This document shows, one piece after another, positions 1 through 3,190 of a stretch of DNA of 6,913 bases. Numbering within the stretch: the first letter of the stretch is position 1; the number at the start of each line of letters is the position of its first letter. The stretch lies in contig SYBY01000479.1 in the NCBI GenBank assembly GCA_005788585.1, forward strand, positions 1-6,913, written 5' to 3'. The position numbers were made by a program, and so were the translations under genes. The notes under the pieces were generated by a model. It made no database searches. It was not told the DNA's origin and saw nothing but the letters and a program-made list of their open reading frames with translations. This DNA comes from Actinomycetota bacterium. Lineage in GTDB: Bacteria > Actinomycetota > Thermoleophilia > Solirubrobacterales > Solirubrobacteraceae.

Positions 1-76
1 CGAGCTGTCCGAGCGTCTCCCGCACGGTCTCCGCGAGCGGCGCGCCCGCGTGGTCGTAGCCGATGGCGACCTTCAT
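1..76 (-). CDS. rpiB: Ribose-5-phosphate isomerase B, N-terminal fragment
   Basis: Only the first 25 codons lie in the window; the rest runs off the left edge. The translation begins MKVAIGYDHAG, which matches the N-terminus of the RpiB/LacAB family (M-K-I-A-x-G-x-D-H-A-G), with the conserved Asp-His at residues 8-9. RpiB interconverts ribose-5-phosphate and ribulose-5-phosphate in the non-oxidative pentose phosphate pathway, in the cytoplasm. The ATG (76-74) overlaps the TGA of the upstream ROK kinase gene (75-73) in an ATGA arrangement, so translational coupling is likely. A GGAGG lies 10 nt upstream of the ATG. Allose- or galactose-6-phosphate isomerase subunits share this N-terminus, so the substrate is not proven by the fragment, but plain RpiB is much the likeliest in this group of bacteria. 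Confidence 0.85.
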   Translation of the reverse strand, partial: MKVAIGYDHAGAPLAETVRETLGQL

Positions 77-1011
77 CCCGTCAGTACCTCCGTGGCGTCA
101 TGGCCGCGATCGTGAGCAAGTTCGAGGCCGGCCAGCAGGGCGGCGCCGCGGACTCCCGCGGTGCGGCCGTACCTGGCGCGGCGTATCTCCGTCTTCGTCC
201 CGCCGCCGGTGATCGTGTACTGGCGGGCGACGTCTGTCGCGGGGCCGATGAGTAGATCCTCCGCCGCGGAGACCCCGCCGCCGATGACGACGACCTGCGG
301 GTCCAGCGCGTTGATCATGTTCGCGATCCCCAGGCCGAGCCGGCGGCCGAGCAGCGTGATGAGGCCGATCGCCTCGGTGTCGCCCGCCTGCGCGCGGCGC
401 ACGGTCTCCGGGCCGTCGCGCAGTCCGTGCTGCAGCGCCATGGCGTCGAGGGTGCGACCGGCGGCGAGCGCTTCGAGTGACCCGCGCTGCGGGAACTCCC
501 GCGCGGGCTGGACCTCGGTGCCGGCGTCGAGGCCGATGATCATGTGGCCGAGTTCCCCGGCCGCGCCCGTGGCGCCGCGGTGGACCTTGCCGCCGATGAT
601 CACGCCGCCGCCCACGCCGGTGCCGACGGTGAAGGCGACGAGGTCGGAGTACAGGAGGTGCCCGTCATCGTCGTAGGCCTCCGCGAGCGCGGCACAGGTC
701 GCATCGTTGTCGACGTACACCGGGACGCCGAGGCGCTCGCGCAGGATGTCGCGGACTGGGACGCCCTGGAGCGGGATGTTCACCGAGAACCGCGCGGTCC
801 CGGCCTCCCAGTCCATGATCGAGGGGATCGCGACACCCACGGCGGCGGCGTCGCCGGCGGCCTGGATGCGGCGCACGAGCTGATCGATGAGCGCGTCGGC
901 CGACGACGTGATCGTCGGCTCCAGCGCGGGGTCCTCCAGCGTGCCGCCGCGCAGGCCCGCGACGGACACCTTGGTGCCGCCGACGTCGACGCCGATGAGC
1001 CGTTCAGCCAT
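73..1011 (-). CDS. ROK-family sugar kinase (glucokinase-like), lacking the zinc-motif cysteines
   Basis: This 312-residue cytoplasmic protein has the ROK (repressor/ORF/kinase) sugar-kinase fold and most likely phosphorylates a hexose at O6 with ATP. Visible motifs are the phosphate-1 loop DVGGTK (9-14), the catalytic Asp in VDND (100-103), the Gly-rich GTGVGGGVIIGGKVHRG (130-146), the sugar-binding GELGH (152-156) and the adenosine-side GGGV (244-247). It has no N-terminal helix-turn-helix, so it is a kinase-type ROK and not a NagC/XylR-type repressor. The usual CxCGxxGCxE zinc loop after GELGH is changed: residues 171-180 read REFPQRGSLE, and the only cysteine in the protein is C106. The gene overlaps the upstream reductase gene by 8 bp (its ATG lies within that gene's last codons) and overlaps rpiB by 4 bp, so the three form one operon. 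Glucose is the likeliest substrate; ManNAc, fructose or another sugar cannot be excluded. Confidence 0.88.
   Translation of the reverse strand: MAERLIGVDVGGTKVSVAGLRGGTLEDPALEPTITSSADALIDQLVRRIQAAGDAAAVGVAIPSIMDWEAGTARFSVNIPLQGVPVRDILRERLGVPVYVDNDATCAALAEAYDDDGHLLYSDLVAFTVGTGVGGGVIIGGKVHRGATGAAGELGHMIIGLDAGTEVQPAREFPQRGSLEALAAGRTLDAMALQHGLRDGPETVRRAQAGDTEAIGLITLLGRRLGLGIANMINALDPQVVVIGGGVSAAEDLLIGPATDVARQYTITGGGTKTEIRRARYGRTAGVRGAALLAGLELAHDRGHDATEVLTG
87..91 (-). promoter_or_regulatory. Ribosome binding site for rpiB
   Basis: On the minus strand a GGAGG lies 10 nt upstream of the rpiB ATG at 76, inside the 3' end of the ROK kinase gene. Together with the 4-bp stop/start overlap it supports coupled translation within the operon. 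The spacing is slightly long. Confidence 0.45.
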
Positions 1012-1732
1012 CGGCCGGAAGACTCCCAGACGCCGGGCGGATGCGGTAGCGCAGAAACAGGGTTCCCAGGTGGTCGAACATCGACAGGATGTCGAGGCGA
1101 TTCGCGTCCGGGAGCGGTTCCCCTGCGACGGCCGGTGCTCCCGGTCCGCCCACGAGCAGGGGAGACAGGGTCAGCAGGAGTTCGTCGACGACCCCGGCGG
1201 CGAGCAGCGCCCGGTTCAGACCGGGCCCGCCCTCACACAGCAGGGTGCGGATGCCGTGGTGGGTGCGCAGGTGGGCGAGCGCGGCTCGCGGGTCCGCGTC
1301 GTCGCCGGTGTAGATGGCCCGGGGCTGCTCGGGATCGGTGAGCAGCGGGGCGTCGGGCAGGTTGCCCGAGCGGCTGAGGATGCAGGCGAGCGGGTCGGGC
1401 GCCAGGCCGGCGGCGGCGCGCTTGGCCCGTCGCTCGGCCTGAGGAATCAGCCGGCGGTAGCCCTCGGCGGCGATCGTGCCGGTCCCCGCGAGGATGGCGT
1501 CGACCTGCTCGCGCAGGGCGAGGAACACGGTGCGGTCAGCCCGGTCGACGGAGAGCCCACCCGAGACCCCGTCGCGCGCGGCGTGCCCGTCGGCGGACAG
1601 CACCATGTTCAGGACGACATACGGCCGGTCGTCGGGCGCGCGCTGCGCCCAGCCGGCGTCGGCGTAGGCCTCCTCCGCGGCCACGGTGGCGCCGGGCTCC
1701 GGGAGGAGGCGTCGCAGGGGGAACGACGTCAC
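1004..1732 (-). CDS. RibD C-terminal-domain / dihydrofolate-reductase-like oxidoreductase (pyrimidine reductase family)
   Basis: This 242-residue protein matches the RibD_C fold, which reduces a ribosylated pyrimidine with NADPH in riboflavin synthesis and is also found in many uncharacterised stand-alone reductases. Family landmarks are RPYVVLNMVLSADGHAA (36-52), DRTVFLALREQVDAILAGTG (66-85, nucleotide-binding side), LLCEGGPGLNRALL (164-177), and DELLLTLSPLLVGG (183-196). No deaminase domain is attached, and no other riboflavin gene is in the window, so a true riboflavin role is uncertain. I chose the GTG at 1732, which gives MTSFPLRRLLP. The reading frame stays open far upstream, but only as an antisense shadow of the divergent dehydrogenase gene. 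A TTG at 1741 is an alternative. No Shine-Dalgarno sequence precedes the GTG; instead TACATT ends 7 nt before it, which suggests a leaderless transcript. This is the first gene of the reductase-ROK-rpiB operon. Confidence 0.85.
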   Translation of the reverse strand: MTSFPLRRLLPEPGATVAAEEAYADAGWAQRAPDDRPYVVLNMVLSADGHAARDGVSGGLSVDRADRTVFLALREQVDAILAGTGTIAAEGYRRLIPQAERRAKRAAAGLAPDPLACILSRSGNLPDAPLLTDPEQPRAIYTGDDADPRAALAHLRTHHGIRTLLCEGGPGLNRALLAAGVVDELLLTLSPLLVGGPGAPAVAGEPLPDANRLDILSMFDHLGTLFLRYRIRPASGSLPADG

Positions 1733-1789
1733 GGCACGCAATGTAGATGAGGCGAACCGCGGGCACGCCCACGTCCGTACCCCCAGGAG
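1733..1789. promoter_or_regulatory. Divergent promoter region between the reductase operon and the dehydrogenase operon
   Basis: These 57 bp separate two divergent start codons and must hold both promoters. The A/T-rich patch near 1740-1750 carries TACATT for the minus strand. For the plus strand, TACCCC (1778-1783), six nt before the ATG at 1790, is a poor match to a -10 box. The heptamer GGCACGC occurs twice in direct orientation, at 1733-1739 and 1762-1768, with starts 29 bp apart. It could be a regulator site, or chance in GC-rich DNA. Confidence 0.4.
1740..1745 (-). promoter_or_regulatory. Putative -10 box for a leaderless operon start
   Basis: The minus strand reads TACATT, then 7 nt, then the GTG at 1732. 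A TAnnnT box at this distance would put the transcription start at the start codon. No recognisable -35 and no Shine-Dalgarno are present. The site sits in the only A/T-rich patch of the 57-bp divergent gap. Confidence 0.45.
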
Positions 1790-2725
1790 ATGCTCGACAC
1801 GATCCTCGACCGCACCGTCCTGCCGGGCTACACCAGCCTGGGCTACAAGCTGCGCGCCCGCGCCTGGGACGACCTCCCCTCGATGGCGGGCAAGGTCGTC
1901 ATCGTCACCGGCGCGACGGGAGGCATCGGGCTGGCCGCCGCCGAGGGATTCGTGCGCCTGGGCGCCGACGTCCGCCTGCTCGTCCGCAACGCCGAGCGCG
2001 GGGAGAAGGCCGCGGCCCAGATCCGGGCCGACTTCCCGGACGCCACCGTCGGCGTCGAGCTGTGCGACGTCTCGGACCTGACCTCCGTCCGCACGTTCGC
2101 CGAGCAGTTCACCGCGAAGGAGACGCGGCTCGACGTGCTCGTCCACAACGCGGGCGTCCTCCCGCCGCAGCGCACGCTCACGGACGACGGCATCGAGCTG
2201 ACGTTCGCCACCAACGTCGCCGGCCCGTTCCTGCTGACCTCGCTCCTGTCCGACCTGCTCGCCGCCGCAGCGCCCTCGCGCGTCATCAACATCTCCTCGG
2301 GCGGGATGTACACCGCGAAGCTGGACACCGACGACCTGCAGGCCGCCGAAGGCACGTTCGACGGCGTGCGCCAGTACGCGCAGACCAAACGGGCGGAGGT
2401 GATCCTCACCGAGCTGTGGGCCGAGCGGCTGCACGAACGCGGCGTCATCGTGCACAGCATGCACCCGGGCTGGGTCGACACCCCCGGCGTCCAGGAGTCG
2501 CTGCCGACCTTCAACAAGGTCATGGGGCCGCTGCTGCGCGATGCCGGACAGGGCGCCGACACCATCGTCTGGCTCGGCGCCGCCGACGAGCCGCTGCGCA
2601 GCACGGGCGCCTTCTGGCACGACCGGCGGACCAGGCCCACGCACCGCGTCCCCTGGACGAAGGAGACCGACGACGACCGCCGCCGGCTCTGGGAGGAACT
2701 CGAGCGGCTCACCACGGAGGCCTGA
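1790..2725 (+). CDS. Short-chain dehydrogenase/reductase, DHRS12-like
   Basis: This 311-residue NAD(P)-dependent oxidoreductase has a Rossmann fold. It shows the coenzyme motif TGATGGIG (40-47), the HNAG motif (119-122), structural Asn142, catalytic Ser169/Ser170, and Tyr196-x3-Lys200 in YAQTK. The long Ser-to-Tyr spacing (about 26 residues), SSGGM, the LxTxDLQ stretch, and MHPGWVDTPGVQ (224-235) resemble, from memory, the eukaryotic DHRS12 protein, as does the extra N-terminal segment before the Rossmann fold. The substrate is unknown; lipid or retinoid-like carbonyls are typical of relatives. The ATG at 1790 is the only plausible start after an in-frame TGA at 1748-1750. The upstream AGGAG touches the ATG with no spacer, too close to serve as a normal Shine-Dalgarno. 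The stop codon is directly followed by the ATG of a SRPBCC gene, so the two are co-transcribed. Confidence 0.9.
   Translation: MLDTILDRTVLPGYTSLGYKLRARAWDDLPSMAGKVVIVTGATGGIGLAAAEGFVRLGADVRLLVRNAERGEKAAAQIRADFPDATVGVELCDVSDLTSVRTFAEQFTAKETRLDVLVHNAGVLPPQRTLTDDGIELTFATNVAGPFLLTSLLSDLLAAAAPSRVINISSGGMYTAKLDTDDLQAAEGTFDGVRQYAQTKRAEVILTELWAERLHERGVIVHSMHPGWVDTPGVQESLPTFNKVMGPLLRDAGQGADTIVWLGAADEPLRSTGAFWHDRRTRPTHRVPWTKETDDDRRRLWEELERLTTEA
2716..2720 (+). promoter_or_regulatory. Ribosome binding site for the SRPBCC gene
   Basis: A GGAGG inside the last codons of the dehydrogenase gene lies 5 nt before the ATG at 2726. The spacing is good and supports that start as well as coupled translation of the pair. 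Confidence 0.7.
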
Positions 2726-3160
2726 ATGGCTCGCTACATCGCCAGCGTCGACACCGACAAGCCCGTCGAGGAGATGTTCGCCTATCTCTCCGACTTCACC
2801 AGCACGGAGGAGTGGGATCCGGGCGTGGTCAAGGCCACGCGCGGCGAGGAGGGCGCCATCGGCGTGGGGAGCACCTTCGAGCTCGTCGCGTCGTTCCTGG
2901 GCCGTGAGAACGAGCTGACCTACGTGGTGACCGAGTACGACGCGCCCCACGCCATCACGCTGCGCGGCGAGAACAAGAGCGTGGTGTCGCTGGACCGCAT
3001 CACCACCGAGCCGCACGAGGGCGGCACGCGGATCACCTACGACGCGGACCTCTCGATGAAGGGCCCGCTCAAGCTGCTCGACCCCGCGCTGAAGCTCGCG
3101 TTCAACCGCGTGGGCGACCGGGCGCTCGAGGGCCTGCGCACGACGCTCGGGGCGCGGTAG
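2726..3160 (+). CDS. SRPBCC (START/polyketide cyclase-like) family protein
   Basis: This 144-residue protein is the size of a single SRPBCC helix-grip domain, which holds a hydrophobic ligand in a deep pocket. The pattern is typical: an opening beta strand (RYIASVDT, 3-10), the PVEEMFAYLSDF helix (13-24), EWDPGV (29-34), the G-x-G-S-x-F strand (46-51), alternating strands through residue 110, GGTRITYDADL (99-109), then KGPLKLLDP and a long C-terminal helix (from about 112). No signal peptide or membrane segment is seen, so it is probably cytoplasmic. The ATG directly abuts the stop of the DHRS12-like dehydrogenase and is preceded by a well-spaced GGAGG. The pairing suggests the two act on one hydrophobic substrate, for example ligand binding or cyclase/hydrolase-type chemistry beside a redox step. 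That is inference; catalytic activity cannot be read from the sequence. Confidence 0.85.
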   Translation: MARYIASVDTDKPVEEMFAYLSDFTSTEEWDPGVVKATRGEEGAIGVGSTFELVASFLGRENELTYVVTEYDAPHAITLRGENKSVVSLDRITTEPHEGGTRITYDADLSMKGPLKLLDPALKLAFNRVGDRALEGLRTTLGAR

Positions 3161-3172
3161 CCCCGAGCGTCG
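3141..3172. terminator. Hairpin between convergent genes, spanning the SRPBCC stop codon
   Basis: CGACGCTCGGGG (3141-3152) and CCCCGAGCGTCG (3161-3172) are perfect reverse complements. The next inner pair (3153/3160) also matches, giving a 13-bp stem with a 6-nt loop. The SRPBCC stop TAG (3158-3160) lies in the loop and top pair. The stop of the convergent amidase gene is at 3191-3193, 19 nt beyond the hairpin, so the hairpin could terminate both transcripts. There is no T-run on either side, so it is not a canonical intrinsic terminator. U-less hairpins are common in high-GC actinobacteria. Confidence 0.6.
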
Positions 3173-3190
3173 CCGCAGTGGCGGTGTGCG

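Noticed and set aside
544..1750. Plus-strand open frames opposite the ROK kinase and reductase genes
   Set aside because: The minus-strand proteins have complete family motifs. The plus-strand translations do not resemble any family and are rich in Arg, Ala and Gly.
1747..2907. Plus-strand open frame of 386 codons overlapping the dehydrogenase in another frame
   Set aside because: It is Arg/Gly/Pro-rich low-complexity translation, a frame shadow of the dehydrogenase gene.
1733..3016. Minus-strand extension of the reductase frame antisense to the dehydrogenase and SRPBCC genes (total 670 codons)
   Set aside because: The extension has no domain character and runs opposite two well-supported genes. 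Similarity to the RibD-C family begins only near GTG 1732.
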